DNA from: Bacillus sp. UNC41MFS5 | GTDB lineage: Bacteria > Bacillota > Bacilli > Bacillales_B > DSM-18226 | DNA length: 64,000 bases | Direction: 5' to 3' | NCBI RefSeq assembly: GCF_000686805.1 | Contig: NZ_JMLP01000011.1 | Coordinates: forward strand, 62,001 to 126,000 | Part shown: positions 56,649 through 64,000 of the stretch, piece after piece | How the letters are laid out: the number at the start of each line of letters is the position of its first letter | Numbering within the stretch: position 1 is the first letter of the stretch | Notes under the pieces: model-generated | Told to the model about the DNA's origin: nothing | Database searches by the model: none | The model's input: the letters and a program-made list of their open reading frames with translations, nothing else | Translations under genes and position numbers: made by a program

Positions 56649-58101
56649 AATCCATAACATCCTTCCTTACTGCATCAACTAATACTGGGCCTCGGGCTTT
56701 ATCAGGGAATGGTGCACCCAGTAAGTAAGAGATGGTAGATGCGAGGGATACTAAACTATGCTTCTCCTCCACACTCTTTCCTTTCTCGATAGAAGGGCCA
56801 TACATGAAAAAGGGAACAAATCTTTCCCCTTCATCCAAATGCCCATGCCCGCCGATACCGTCTGCCTGACCATGATCGGCACAAACAATAAACGTGTAAT
56901 TTTCAAGCTTTCCTCTATCCTTTAACCAATGAAAATATTCTTCTACCAGGGAATCGGCTTCTTGAATCTTTTGAATATATTCATCATATAAAACACCACG
57001 GCTGTGTCCAGTTTGGTCTGTACTTATTAATTGAACGATTTGTAGGTCTGGATCCTGCTCTTCCATGATATTTTTAGCTCGTTCAATAATGCCGCGATCC
57101 ACTAGATTATTTTTCATAACAGCAGTAAATGTCTCAACATCCTTACCAAAGGAATCGACGAGATGCGCTACAGCTAATAAAGAACCCTTTTTCCCTACTT
57201 TTCGTAGACTATCAAAAACACTTTCGACTTTAATCCCAAGCTTCCAAACCATATTCGACTTTATGCCGTGTTCGAAGGGATACGTTCCTGTAAACATAGA
57301 AGAAAAACATACAACGGTTCTTGCAGGATAAACGGTTTCCATATTGGTATACTCTGTACCATTTTTCCTCAAGTAGTCGAGAAACGGAGTATTGGCTTCT
57401 TCAAAGCGTTCTTTCCGCATACCATCTATGACCATAACAATCACTTTTTCATTAATGGCAGATGTCCGCTCCTCTATATTGGACGTATAGGTTGGAATAA
57501 TTTTCGGCTTCCAATCAAATAGATTTTTATGGAGAATCCATGAGAATAAGAGGACGCCGGCATAAAAAAGGATTAGTACTCCAACTTCACCGCCAGACCA
57601 TGACGGCTCTGAAGTGACTAAATTCCAAAGAGACAATAATAAAAGAAACTTAGGCAATTGCTCTTGGGCATTTCCGCTTGTTGAATCACTATTTTTTAGC
57701 ACAAGTTTCCAGAAGCGCGTAAAATTAAGCCATGACGTACCAATTCGCAAATGATAATAAAACGTTCCCCAAAAAAATACGGTAAAGAAGAAATATAATC
57801 CTATTGCTGTAAGAAGCAGACTGAGATTCACATGATCCCAGATAATAAGATATACCGTAAATGGAATCCATAAATAATTTCTTAAGAATAATGGGTAATC
57901 GAACAAATAGTAAATAATCAGCATTGGCAGGATGGCGAGGAACCCAAGGGCTAGATCTCCTAAAAATGAAGGATTACCAAGCTTTGCAATGGAATAGATC
58001 AGCATGACTCCAATGGTAAAAATCGGTGTAAATGGCTTTCCCTCGTTTAAAAGGTTCCAGCACCTGGCTGCAAATTTTTCAAATTTTGATGCTTTTTTCA
58101 T
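56608..58101 (-). CDS. Membrane-anchored alkaline-phosphatase-superfamily phosphodiesterase
   Basis: 497 aa. The first about 190 residues hold five or six membrane helices, followed by a nucleotide pyrophosphatase/phosphodiesterase domain (about 215-480). Metal and nucleophile positions are VMVIDGMRKERF, YPARTVVCFSSMFTG (Thr nucleophile), STDQTGHSRG, CADHGQADGIGGHGHLDEGE. This resembles phosphodiesterases or phosphoglycerol-type transferases acting on lipids or glycans at the surface; substrate unknown. Overlaps the flippase-like gene by 4 nt (ATGA type). Confidence 0.8.
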   Translation of the reverse strand: MKKASKFEKFAARCWNLLNEGKPFTPIFTIGVMLIYSIAKLGNPSFLGDLALGFLAILPMLIIYYLFDYPLFLRNYLWIPFTVYLIIWDHVNLSLLLTAIGLYFFFTVFFWGTFYYHLRIGTSWLNFTRFWKLVLKNSDSTSGNAQEQLPKFLLLLSLWNLVTSEPSWSGGEVGVLILFYAGVLLFSWILHKNLFDWKPKIIPTYTSNIEERTSAINEKVIVMVIDGMRKERFEEANTPFLDYLRKNGTEYTNMETVYPARTVVCFSSMFTGTYPFEHGIKSNMVWKLGIKVESVFDSLRKVGKKGSLLAVAHLVDSFGKDVETFTAVMKNNLVDRGIIERAKNIMEEQDPDLQIVQLISTDQTGHSRGVLYDEYIQKIQEADSLVEEYFHWLKDRGKLENYTFIVCADHGQADGIGGHGHLDEGERFVPFFMYGPSIEKGKSVEEKHSLVSLASTISYLLGAPFPDKARGPVLVDAVRKDVMDYEATKSNSFSASL

Positions 58102-59051
58102 TCAGGTCTTCCCCTCCTTAATAATATCTCTCTTATTTGTCTTATTTTCGTTAACGGTGAATGGATTAATAATAGGAATCCAACTAGATAGGAAAAAATA
58201 AATTTATAACTATGACTTATCAGTGCCACCATATACCCATCTTTTATTGGATAATGAAAACTTGCTAGTGCAGCAGTCATGACGGATTCATAGGTTGAAA
58301 TTCCACCAGGCGTAATCTGAAAAATCTGTCCCCCTACAGTGATCGAGTTAACCCAAATGGCCTTGTAAAGCGGCAGACCATTACCTATCGATCCGGTTAC
58401 ACTCCAGACAACGGCACCTTCAAGTGCCCAACTAAACGCAATTAAGAGCATAATTAAAACGAAATTCTTCCCAGCTAAGCTTGTTTTTACTATTTGTATA
58501 TGCTTTTCCACAAACCGCGGACGATGTTTTTTGACGAAAAAGGATCCAATTAAAATCATTATTACTAAAATAAACAACAAACCTAGTGAATAACGAAAGA
58601 CAAATGGCCTTGAAAAGGCAACGAGTCCAATAAATGAAAACATTAGGAGAAAAAACATATCTATTGCTCGAAGGACAATAACAGAATGGGCTGAAATTTC
58701 CGGACTTATGTTTTTTTCCCTCCAGGATAGAACGCCAATTCTAACTGCATCTCCCACCTTAATTGGAGTAATATGATTCACGAAAAGGCTTAGGAGCACC
58801 CCCTGCAGACAGCTATAGAATCTTACCCTCTTTCCTAAGTATAATCTCCATGCTTCAGCTCTTAGAATAAAAGATAACAGGTAAGAAATCGTCACAGCTA
58901 CAATAATAAAAGGGTTTCCTACAAAAAACTCCTGCATTGCATTAAATAACTTTTCAACATGCAAATAGCGCAGTGATAGAACAATAAATATCCCTGCAAG
59001 AATGAACCCCATTAGCCTTATCAGCAGGCGATTAACTGATTTCTGACTCAT
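58098..59051 (-). CDS. Lysylphosphatidylglycerol synthase TM-region (UPF0104) membrane protein
   Basis: 317 aa, about eight membrane helices. NHITPIKVGDAVRIGVLSWREKNISPEISAHSVIVLRAIDMFFLL and TPGGISTYESVMTAALA are the markers of this family, which resembles the flippase half of MprF and AglD. The role is probably lipid or lipid-linked sugar flipping, or a related transfer. The start overlaps the epimerase stop by 20 nt. Confidence 0.83.
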   Translation of the reverse strand: MSQKSVNRLLIRLMGFILAGIFIVLSLRYLHVEKLFNAMQEFFVGNPFIIVAVTISYLLSFILRAEAWRLYLGKRVRFYSCLQGVLLSLFVNHITPIKVGDAVRIGVLSWREKNISPEISAHSVIVLRAIDMFFLLMFSFIGLVAFSRPFVFRYSLGLLFILVIMILIGSFFVKKHRPRFVEKHIQIVKTSLAGKNFVLIMLLIAFSWALEGAVVWSVTGSIGNGLPLYKAIWVNSITVGGQIFQITPGGISTYESVMTAALASFHYPIKDGYMVALISHSYKFIFSYLVGFLLLIHSPLTKIRQIREILLRRGRPE

Positions 59052-59988
59052 GTTTTTTTGCCCATTCTATCGTCTTGGAAAGGCCTTCTGAAAAAGAAAC
59101 AGATGGTTGAAATCCAAGCTGCTCCCTTGCCTTTGAAGTATCTGCCCAAGTGGAATGAACATCACCTTGGCGAAATTCAGCCTGCCTTATTGCTAGATCC
59201 GGAAAATACACCCTGAGGTGATCTACTAGCTCTTCAAGGAAAATAGGGCTGCCAGAGCCAATATTAAATGTGCCCACTTTTTCCAGTTGGTTAAAAGCAC
59301 TAATGATTCCCGCAATACAATCATCAATATAGGTATAATCCCTAGCCGTCCTATTTCCAAAAAGGGTAATTTCCTTTTTATTAATCAGCTTTTTGATAAA
59401 CCCTGTAATCGCCATATCCGGTCTTCCCCATGGTCCATATACTGTAAAAAAGCGAAGGATTGAGACTTTATAGTCAAATAAGGAAGAATAAGCATGGCAA
59501 AACGATTCCGCACCAAACTTGGCCGCTGCATAAGGAGAAACAACTCGTCCAGTTGCCATCTCCTCTTTAAGAGGAACATTTTTTTGTTCACCGTAAACCG
59601 ATGACGAAGATGCGAAAATAAACTGTTTTACATTGGATTCCCCAGCAAAACGAAGAGCATTTATCGTCGCTTTGATATCGTAATCTACATACTCATTCGG
59701 GGCAGCAATAGAGTGAGGTACTCCAGGAATGGCAGCTAAGTGAATGACTATTTCCGGTTTAAAAGAAATAAATATTTCTCTGACTTTATTTTCATTATGT
59801 ATAAGGCTTTCTTGAAAAAAATGAAACTTCCCTGCCTTACTAACAAATTCAAGGTGGCGCTTTTTTCTCTCAATCGAATAATATGGGTGAAGTACGTCAA
59901 GGATTAGTACTTCATGTCCTTCTTTGATCAATCTTCTTGTAAGGTGGGAACCAATAAATCCAGCCCCTCCAGTTACGATTATTTTCAA
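59032..59988 (-). CDS. NAD-dependent nucleotide-sugar epimerase
   Basis: 318 aa. GGAGFIGSHL cofactor motif, HLAAIPGVPHSI, SSSSVYGE, catalytic YAAAK and the RFFTVYGPWGRPDMA motif of UDP-glucuronate 4-epimerases; DVLHPYYSIERKKRHLE is also typical of that group. With the UDP-glucose dehydrogenase at 51159 it could make UDP-galacturonate, although UDP-glucose 4-epimerase activity cannot be excluded. First gene of the glycan operon. Confidence 0.85.
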   Translation of the reverse strand: MKIIVTGGAGFIGSHLTRRLIKEGHEVLILDVLHPYYSIERKKRHLEFVSKAGKFHFFQESLIHNENKVREIFISFKPEIVIHLAAIPGVPHSIAAPNEYVDYDIKATINALRFAGESNVKQFIFASSSSVYGEQKNVPLKEEMATGRVVSPYAAAKFGAESFCHAYSSLFDYKVSILRFFTVYGPWGRPDMAITGFIKKLINKKEITLFGNRTARDYTYIDDCIAGIISAFNQLEKVGTFNIGSGSPIFLEELVDHLRVYFPDLAIRQAEFRQGDVHSTWADTSKAREQLGFQPSVSFSEGLSKTIEWAKKHESEIS

Positions 59989-60041
59989 TCAAAAACACCT
60001 CTAAATAGTTCATTAAATCTTATTCTCTCATATACAAGAAA

Positions 60042-60082
60042 AAAGGAAAAACCTTGCACATCTAGAACAAGGTTTTTCCTCT
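60042..60082 (-). terminator. Terminator of lipoprotein gene
   Basis: AGGAAAAACCTTG / CAAGGTTTTTCCT arms; on the minus strand followed by TTTTTTC. Confidence 0.88.
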
Positions 60083-60085
60083 GCA

Positions 60086-61279
60086 TTATTTCGCTTTTTC
60101 TACGATTGTATTCAGAGTGGAAATAAGTTCTTTCAATTGCGCCTCACCAGCTGCTTTATCTTTCGCTTTTGCAGTTTCAACATATTTTTGCGCTTTTTCA
60201 TTGAGTGATTTATAAGCATCTTCACCTAGAAGGGTCTTGATATCTTCACCGATAATGTCAATAAATAATGCACCTTCTAAACCAGTAACAACGGCTTTAT
60301 CATCTTTGCCCAATAGTTCTTTACTTTCCTCATATTCACCCATCGCAATTTTTGCAAAGCCGCGAACAAATGCTTTATTTACAGCAGCTGGATCTAAAGC
60401 TTTTACATCTGATTCAAGTGAAAATGATTTATCGATAAAGGCAGTTTCATCTGCAGCATTCTTACTGAAATATCCGTATAAAGATTGGAAGAATGCCCAG
60501 CCTTCCGCCTGCTCAACTTTAGCAAGGGCTGCGTCTTTTCCTGCTTCTGCTGCCGCTTTTGTCGCATATCCGTTTGGAAGAGCACCAGTAGCAAGATAGA
60601 ATGTTTTCATTAACGTTTTATCAACGACTTGTTTTCCTAAGTTAAAGCTAAGTAGATCATTATTTTTTACGGCCTCACCAATTTCGTTAAATCCACCATC
60701 AATAACACTGACAAGGTTTGTTCCATACGCTGCATCACGCTTTTCAACAGTTGTCTTTAGGATTGCATAGTACTCTTTTGCTTCTTCAAGTTCACCATTA
60801 ACTTCATCAGTTTTACCCCATAGTTCTGTTACTTCTGTAAAATCGTGTTTAATTGATGTATAAAATACTTTTTGCATTAATTTATCAAAAATTTGTCTAA
60901 CTACTACTTTATCCATAGCTCCGTCTTTACCGGCAGTAAGTGCTGTTGTGATTTTATCATCAATTGTATCTTCAAATTCTGCGTCTCGTTTTTTAACCAA
61001 CTCTTTTAAATTTTCATTATATAACGTTGTAACTTTATCAAAATCAACTTCTTTACCTTCTTTAGCTTTATCAAGCTCAGTTAATGCTTCTGTAAAAACA
61101 TCAGCATAAGCTACATCTTCTTTTTCCTCAGTTTCTTTTTCCTCAGCCTCTTTCTTCTCAGAAGCTTTTTCCTTGTTCTCCACTTTTGGTTTACTTTCCG
61201 TTTCTTCTGCTTTTCCGCAAGCCCCTAGTATTAATGAAAAGGCTGCCAAGGCTGCTAGCAATTTAAATTTAATCGACAT
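60086..61279 (-). CDS. Fur-controlled lipoprotein of unknown function
   Basis: 397 aa. Lipoprotein signal with lipobox LGAC (Cys 21), then a Lys/Glu-rich spacer (22-55) and a helical domain to the end. The sequence KQIFDKLMQKVFYTS (RQIF in the actual text) and KQVVDKTLMKTFYLAT indicates two related helical units, about 110 residues apart. No EfeO/imelysin GxHxxE motif or heme ligand set is seen. Its promoter holds two Fur boxes, so it should be made under iron limitation; binding of iron or a siderophore is plausible but unproved. Confidence 0.75.
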   Translation of the reverse strand: MSIKFKLLAALAAFSLILGACGKAEETESKPKVENKEKASEKKEAEEKETEEKEDVAYADVFTEALTELDKAKEGKEVDFDKVTTLYNENLKELVKKRDAEFEDTIDDKITTALTAGKDGAMDKVVVRQIFDKLMQKVFYTSIKHDFTEVTELWGKTDEVNGELEEAKEYYAILKTTVEKRDAAYGTNLVSVIDGGFNEIGEAVKNNDLLSFNLGKQVVDKTLMKTFYLATGALPNGYATKAAAEAGKDAALAKVEQAEGWAFFQSLYGYFSKNAADETAFIDKSFSLESDVKALDPAAVNKAFVRGFAKIAMGEYEESKELLGKDDKAVVTGLEGALFIDIIGEDIKTLLGEDAYKSLNEKAQKYVETAKAKDKAAGEAQLKELISTLNTIVEKAK

Positions 61280-61320
61280 GTTGTTTCCCCCGGTTTTGTT
61301 TTGTTTTGTTTTTGTCTATT

Positions 61321-61377
61321 TGATAATGATTATCATTCACAATTTCAATTATAATAGAGAATGATTATCAGTGTCAA
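61321..61377 (-). promoter_or_regulatory. Promoter with two Fur boxes for lipoprotein gene
   Basis: On the minus strand TTGACA (61377-61372), 18 bp, TATAAT (61353-61348). A perfect 7-1-7 Fur box TGATAATGATTATCA is at 61321-61335, about +13, and a partial one (GAATGATTATCA) at 61359-61370 lies in the spacer. Confidence 0.88.
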
Positions 61378-61626
61378 TGACAAATAATATATGTAACAAA
61401 ATATTCACAATTTCAAAAATAAAAAACCCAGTATAACTTTTTTGACAGGGCCATATAGTAATTTTTATGAAAGATGTGGTGAAAGGATAAGAGGCATGGC
61501 AAGTTTCCCCAGTGAAACTTTTTTTCACTGCCATTACTTAGTTTGAAGGATGACAAAAGGTTTCTCTAGACCCACTAGATAATTGTAATCCATAATATAT
61601 TTGGAGAAATGGTGGAGGATAGAATT

Positions 61627-62496
61627 ATGAACGAACAGGGATATTTGGATTTAAGAAGAGGAGAACGAGGCGCGATAATAAGTATTATTGCTTACATAAT
61701 CTTGTCTTCAATAAAATTAGCAGTCGGTTTTATAGCTAACTCTGAAGCCTTAAAAGCAGACGGTCTAAATAATGTCACAGATATTATTGCATCAATAGCT
61801 GTACTGATTGGTCTTAAATTATCGCAGCGTCCAGCTGATGATGACCATCCCTATGGGCACTGGAAAGCTGAAACCGTTGCCTCAATGGTCGCTTCATTTA
61901 TTATGATCGCTGTGGGAATACAAGTAACATACGAAGCGATTTCGAGTATATTTTATGGAAGAAATGAAACTCCAGATTTGGTTTCTGCTTGGACAGGTCT
62001 CTTTTGTGCTTTGGTTATGTATTTGGTTTATCGATATAATAAAAAATTAGCTAATGAGATAAATAGCCAATCTGTTATGGCAGCGGCAAAGGATAACCTT
62101 TCAGATGCATGGGTCAGTGTCGGTACATTTATTGGTATCGTTGGTGCCCAGTTCAACCTTCCGTGGCTCGATCCTATTACTGCGATAATCGTTGGATTAC
62201 TCATCTGTAAGACCGGTTGGGAGATTTTTAGAGATGCCTCCCATCATTTGACTGATGGATTTGACGAAAAACAAATAGAGACATTTAAAGAAACAATCAT
62301 TGATTGTAATGGGGTTAAAGGTGTTAAAGACATCAAAGCCCGGAATTACGGTAATAACGTGGTAGTGGACATTGTGATTCTGGTGAATTCCGATTTAGAT
62401 ATCCGCGGAGCCCACGATATTGCAACAAAGGTTGAAAATGTATTAATAAAAGAACATCATGTCTATGATGTACATGTCCATGTTGAACCTAATTAA
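61627..62496 (+). CDS. Cation diffusion facilitator family metal exporter
   Basis: 289 aa. Six helices and a C-terminal ferredoxin-like domain. CDF metal-site motifs are ADGLNNVTDIIAS (helix 2; one conserved Asp is Asn) and KDNLSDAWVSVG (helix 5), with DDHPYGHWKAE between helices 2 and 3. Family members export Zn2+, Mn2+, Fe2+ or Cd2+ in exchange for protons. GGTGGAGGATA supports ATG 61627; ATG 61609 is possible. The HPYGH/ADxxxxxxD layout resembles the Fe/Zn (MMT) group; metal not decided. Confidence 0.87.
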   Translation: MNEQGYLDLRRGERGAIISIIAYIILSSIKLAVGFIANSEALKADGLNNVTDIIASIAVLIGLKLSQRPADDDHPYGHWKAETVASMVASFIMIAVGIQVTYEAISSIFYGRNETPDLVSAWTGLFCALVMYLVYRYNKKLANEINSQSVMAAAKDNLSDAWVSVGTFIGIVGAQFNLPWLDPITAIIVGLLICKTGWEIFRDASHHLTDGFDEKQIETFKETIIDCNGVKGVKDIKARNYGNNVVVDIVILVNSDLDIRGAHDIATKVENVLIKEHHVYDVHVHVEPN

Positions 62497-62507
62497 ATTA
62501 AAAACGA

Positions 62508-62543
62508 GTTTGGAGCATATCACTTTCTCCAAACTCGTTTTTT
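62508..62543. terminator. Bidirectional terminator
   Basis: AAAACGAGTTTGGAG / CTCCAAACTCGTTTT arms with an 11-nt loop, shared by convergent CDF and arsI-like genes. Confidence 0.88.
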
Positions 62544-62552
62544 TAATAAAAA

Positions 62553-62999
62553 CTATCCGCAACAAGATGATGTCTTTATTTCTACCTTAACAGGTTGAAC
62601 TGAACAACACTCCGATTCTGCTGTCGTCGTCTCTACATCACCTTTTGTATAGAAGAACTCCCATTCGTTCCCGTCTGGATCAGTTACCCAAAATTTATCT
62701 TGTGTGGCGTAACAACAGGTAACATCCATCTCTTCCCTTGCAAAAAAGCCTAATTTTTCTAAACGATCTTTATGCTGCAGTACTTCTTCTAGATTTTCCA
62801 CTTGAAAGCCAAAATGTCCGACCTGGTTTCCTGATACATGCTCTTTTAAGTTTAAGGTGAAATTTAGACCTGGATCGTTAAGTAAGAACTTAGCGTAGTC
62901 TGGCTTTACTTTGACTGGTTCCACATTAAAAACTTTAGTATAAAATTCAAGTGACTTATTTAAATCAGTAACATTTACCCCTACATGCATCTTCATCAT
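62553..62999 (-). CDS. ArsI/CadI family VOC metalloenzyme (probable C-As lyase)
   Basis: 148 aa, one VOC domain: HVGVNVTDLNKSLEFYTKVF, GHFGFQVENLEEV, and FWVTDPDGNEWEFFYT for the metal ligands. The vicinal cysteines in MDVTCCYATQDK match the arsenic-binding pair of ArsI, a dioxygenase that cleaves organoarsenicals; the C-terminus has further Cys pairs (SECCS, SSCCG). CadI is the alternative name for near relatives. GGAG lies 5 nt before ATG 62999 and 8 nt before ATG 62996. Divergent from the ArsR gene, with shared operator-like sites. Confidence 0.82.
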   Translation of the reverse strand: MMKMHVGVNVTDLNKSLEFYTKVFNVEPVKVKPDYAKFLLNDPGLNFTLNLKEHVSGNQVGHFGFQVENLEEVLQHKDRLEKLGFFAREEMDVTCCYATQDKFWVTDPDGNEWEFFYTKGDVETTTAESECCSVQPVKVEIKTSSCCG

Positions 63000-63033
63000 A
63001 ACCACTCCATTAGATTTATTTTTTTAAAACAGT

Positions 63034-63053
63034 AAATCAAAAAAATTTGATTT
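63034..63053. promoter_or_regulatory. ArsR operator-like palindrome 1
   Basis: AATCAAA / TTTGATT arms with A-rich centre, between the arsI promoter and start codon. Confidence 0.7.
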
Positions 63054-63063
63054 ACATTTCATT

Positions 63064-63083
63064 AATCAACTTTTTTTGATTTT
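63064..63083. promoter_or_regulatory. ArsR operator-like palindrome 2
   Basis: AATCAAC and TTTTGATTTT arms, immediately downstream of the arsI -10. Confidence 0.65.
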
Positions 63084-63091
63084 ATAATCTA

Positions 63092-63120
63092 AGTATATTA
63101 GCAATTTTTTCTAATTGCAA
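63092..63120 (-). promoter_or_regulatory. Sigma-A promoter of arsI-like gene
   Basis: On the minus strand TTGCAA (63120-63115), 17 bp, TATACT (63097-63092). Bracketed by operator-like palindromes. Confidence 0.75.
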
Positions 63121-63125
63121 CTAAT

Positions 63126-63146
63126 AAATCAAAAAAAATTGATTTT
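63126..63146. promoter_or_regulatory. ArsR operator-like palindrome 3
   Basis: AAATCAA and TTGATTT arms around an A-run, upstream of the arsI -35. Confidence 0.7.
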
Positions 63147-63215
63147 ATTTTAAAGTAGATTTTTTCTTCTAAATGTGGGCTTTTTATCTAAATCAAATTT
63201 TCTCGATAAAAACGA

Positions 63216-63267
63216 TTGACATATGAAAATATTGGATATATTATGAACGTATCAAGATTATTTGATT
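63216..63267 (+). promoter_or_regulatory. Promoter and operator of arsR-family gene
   Basis: TTGACA (63216-63221), 17 bp, TATTAT (63239-63244), followed by ATCAAGATTATTTGAT at 63251-63266 across the expected start of transcription, which fits autorepression. Confidence 0.8.
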
Positions 63268-63286
63268 TAAGAAGCAGGTGAAAAAC

Positions 63287-63613
63287 GTGAAAGAAGAAAT
63301 TCAACTACAAGATATATCTTTAGAAAAAGTATTTGAAGAATATGAGTTAAAATTTAAAGCGATTGCTGATAAAAAGAGACTTCAAATCATGAATATTTTA
63401 ACTCAAAAAGGTGCGATGTGTGTTTGCGATTTAGCTCCAATGATGGATATGGCTCAATCAAAGCTATCTTATCATTTAAAGATCTTATTAGATGCCAACA
63501 TTATTACAAAAGAAACACGGGGAACATGGAGCTATTACGAACTGAATCAAGAACAACTTAATCACTTGTTATCCCATGAACTTTGTTGCTTATTCAAGCC
63601 AACCAGTTGCTAA
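63287..63613 (+). CDS. ArsR/SmtB family regulator
   Basis: 108 aa. Winged helix with KAIADKKRLQIMNIL, metal-type motif GAMCVCDLAPMMDMAQSKLSYHLKIL (Cys-x-Cys at helix 3, as in ArsR) and a C-terminal CCLF...TSC cluster that could bind trivalent arsenic. AGGTG precedes GTG 63287; the upstream GTG at 63278 overlaps that site. It likely represses itself and the divergent arsI-like gene. Confidence 0.88.
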   Translation: MKEEIQLQDISLEKVFEEYELKFKAIADKKRLQIMNILTQKGAMCVCDLAPMMDMAQSKLSYHLKILLDANIITKETRGTWSYYELNQEQLNHLLSHELCCLFKPTSC

Positions 63614-63626
63614 TTTTTTTAAAATA

Positions 63627-63666
63627 TTAATCAATTTTTTTTGATTAATACATCAATATAATTTGA
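63627..63666. promoter_or_regulatory. Further ArsR operator-like palindromes and orphan ribosome binding site
   Basis: TTAATCAA / TTGATTAA (63627-63648) and ATCAATATAATTTGAT (63651-63666), then AGGAGGAA at 63673. No ORF follows the ribosome binding site: the only short CTG-initiated frame ends after eight codons at about 63705. Confidence 0.6.
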
Positions 63667-63709
63667 TTAACAGGAGGAATCTGAACTTTCATCAAATTAA
63701 AAAATAACA

Positions 63710-63752
63710 AAAAGCACCAGTGAATGAGGGTTTCTTGATTTACTGGTGTTTT
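63710..63752. terminator. Terminator between arsR region and crcB
   Basis: AGCACCAGT / ACTGGTG arms flanked by A-rich and T5 tracts, between the arsR region and the convergent crcB end. Confidence 0.75.
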
Positions 63753-63770
63753 TCATTTCTTGTAAAAACA

Positions 63771-64000
63771 TCAAACATGGGTGCCAATAATACTTCCTAT
63801 CCACGCAAAAAGAATACCTAAAAGAACCGAAGTACTAACATAAATTACTGCCTGTTTAGTTTCCCGCTTCTGCAACATTTGGATAGTTTCGTAACCGAAG
63901 GTGGAAAAGGTGGTATATGCTCCGAGAAAACCTGTTCCACTCAGTAACCAGAACCAATCGGGAATTTCCTTTCCTAGATGTAAAACAGCCAGAAGCCCAA
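63771..64000 (-). CDS. crcB: CrcB/FluC fluoride ion channel, 3' part only
   Basis: About 75 residues run from the window edge to TGA at 63773-63771. GTGFLGAYTTFSTFGYET is the CrcB/FluC hallmark with the pore Phe and polar residues; two further membrane helices follow. The protein forms dual-topology dimers exporting F-. The 5' end is outside the window. Confidence 0.9.
   Translation of the reverse strand, partial: GLLAVLHLGKEIPDWFWLLSGTGFLGAYTTFSTFGYETIQMLQKRETKQAVIYVSTSVLLGILFAWIGSIIGTHV

Overview
The window looks like a chromosomal stretch of a spore-forming member of the Bacillaceae (Neobacillus/Mesobacillus-like; genus is inference). Evidence: low GC, strong AGGAGG ribosome binding sites, a GerPF-family spore germination protein with a sigma-K-like promoter, a Spo0E-family phosphatase, CwlC-type amidases with SPOR domains, DUF1659/DUF2922 small proteins, a preQ1-I riboswitch before queF, a SAM-I riboswitch before metNIQ, and Bacillus-type Fur boxes. 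No rRNA, tRNA, CRISPR array, prophage or transposase gene was seen.

Layout. 1-13 kb: cell-wall hydrolases (two SPOR-domain amidases, a GW-repeat amidase, a CwlO-like NlpC/P60 peptidase), VanZ, a membrane-anchored pseudokinase, queF with its riboswitch, a DMT transporter, a GNAT enzyme and two nearly identical DoxX genes flanking a gerPF-like gene. 13-18.5 kb: a response regulator/histidine kinase/ABC ATPase/two-permease operon with the architecture of lnrJKLMN. 18.5-25 kb: Spo0E-like protein, a two-gene unknown membrane operon, a Nudix enzyme, a 52-bp tandem repeat array, OsmC, and the metNIQ operon. 25-38 kb: a large aromatic-degradation cluster (Rieske dioxygenase alpha/beta, dihydrodiol dehydrogenase, extradiol-type VOC dioxygenase, second VOC protein, cupin, SDR, TPP enzyme, aldehyde dehydrogenase, aspartate-dehydrogenase-like protein, MFS importer, IclR regulator). 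Its two promoters are each bracketed by two copies of one palindrome. 38-43 kb: copC-copD and a phoD-tatA-tatC operon. 43-51 kb: cadC-cadA, with an in-frame TGA in cadA; a multicopper oxidase-ZIP-tatA operon; a DsbA-like/DoxX pair; and a BlaI/M56 pair with shared operator-like palindromes. 51-61.3 kb: sugar-nucleotide and glycolipid genes (ugd, GT39-like, GT2, phosphodiesterase, flippase-like, epimerase) interrupted by a Fur-controlled FTR1 iron permease operon, with a Fur-controlled lipoprotein next to them. 61.6-64 kb: CDF metal exporter, ArsI/CadI-like lyase and ArsR regulator with many operator-like palindromes, and the end of a crcB/fluC fluoride channel.

How the parts fit. The right half is rich in metal handling (Cd/Zn, Cu, Fe, As, phosphate-linked PhoD) and Tat export. 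Two Tat substrates (PhoD and the multicopper oxidase) each sit beside their own tatA. The catabolic cluster looks like a self-contained import-and-degradation module. Its substrate cannot be named from sequence alone.
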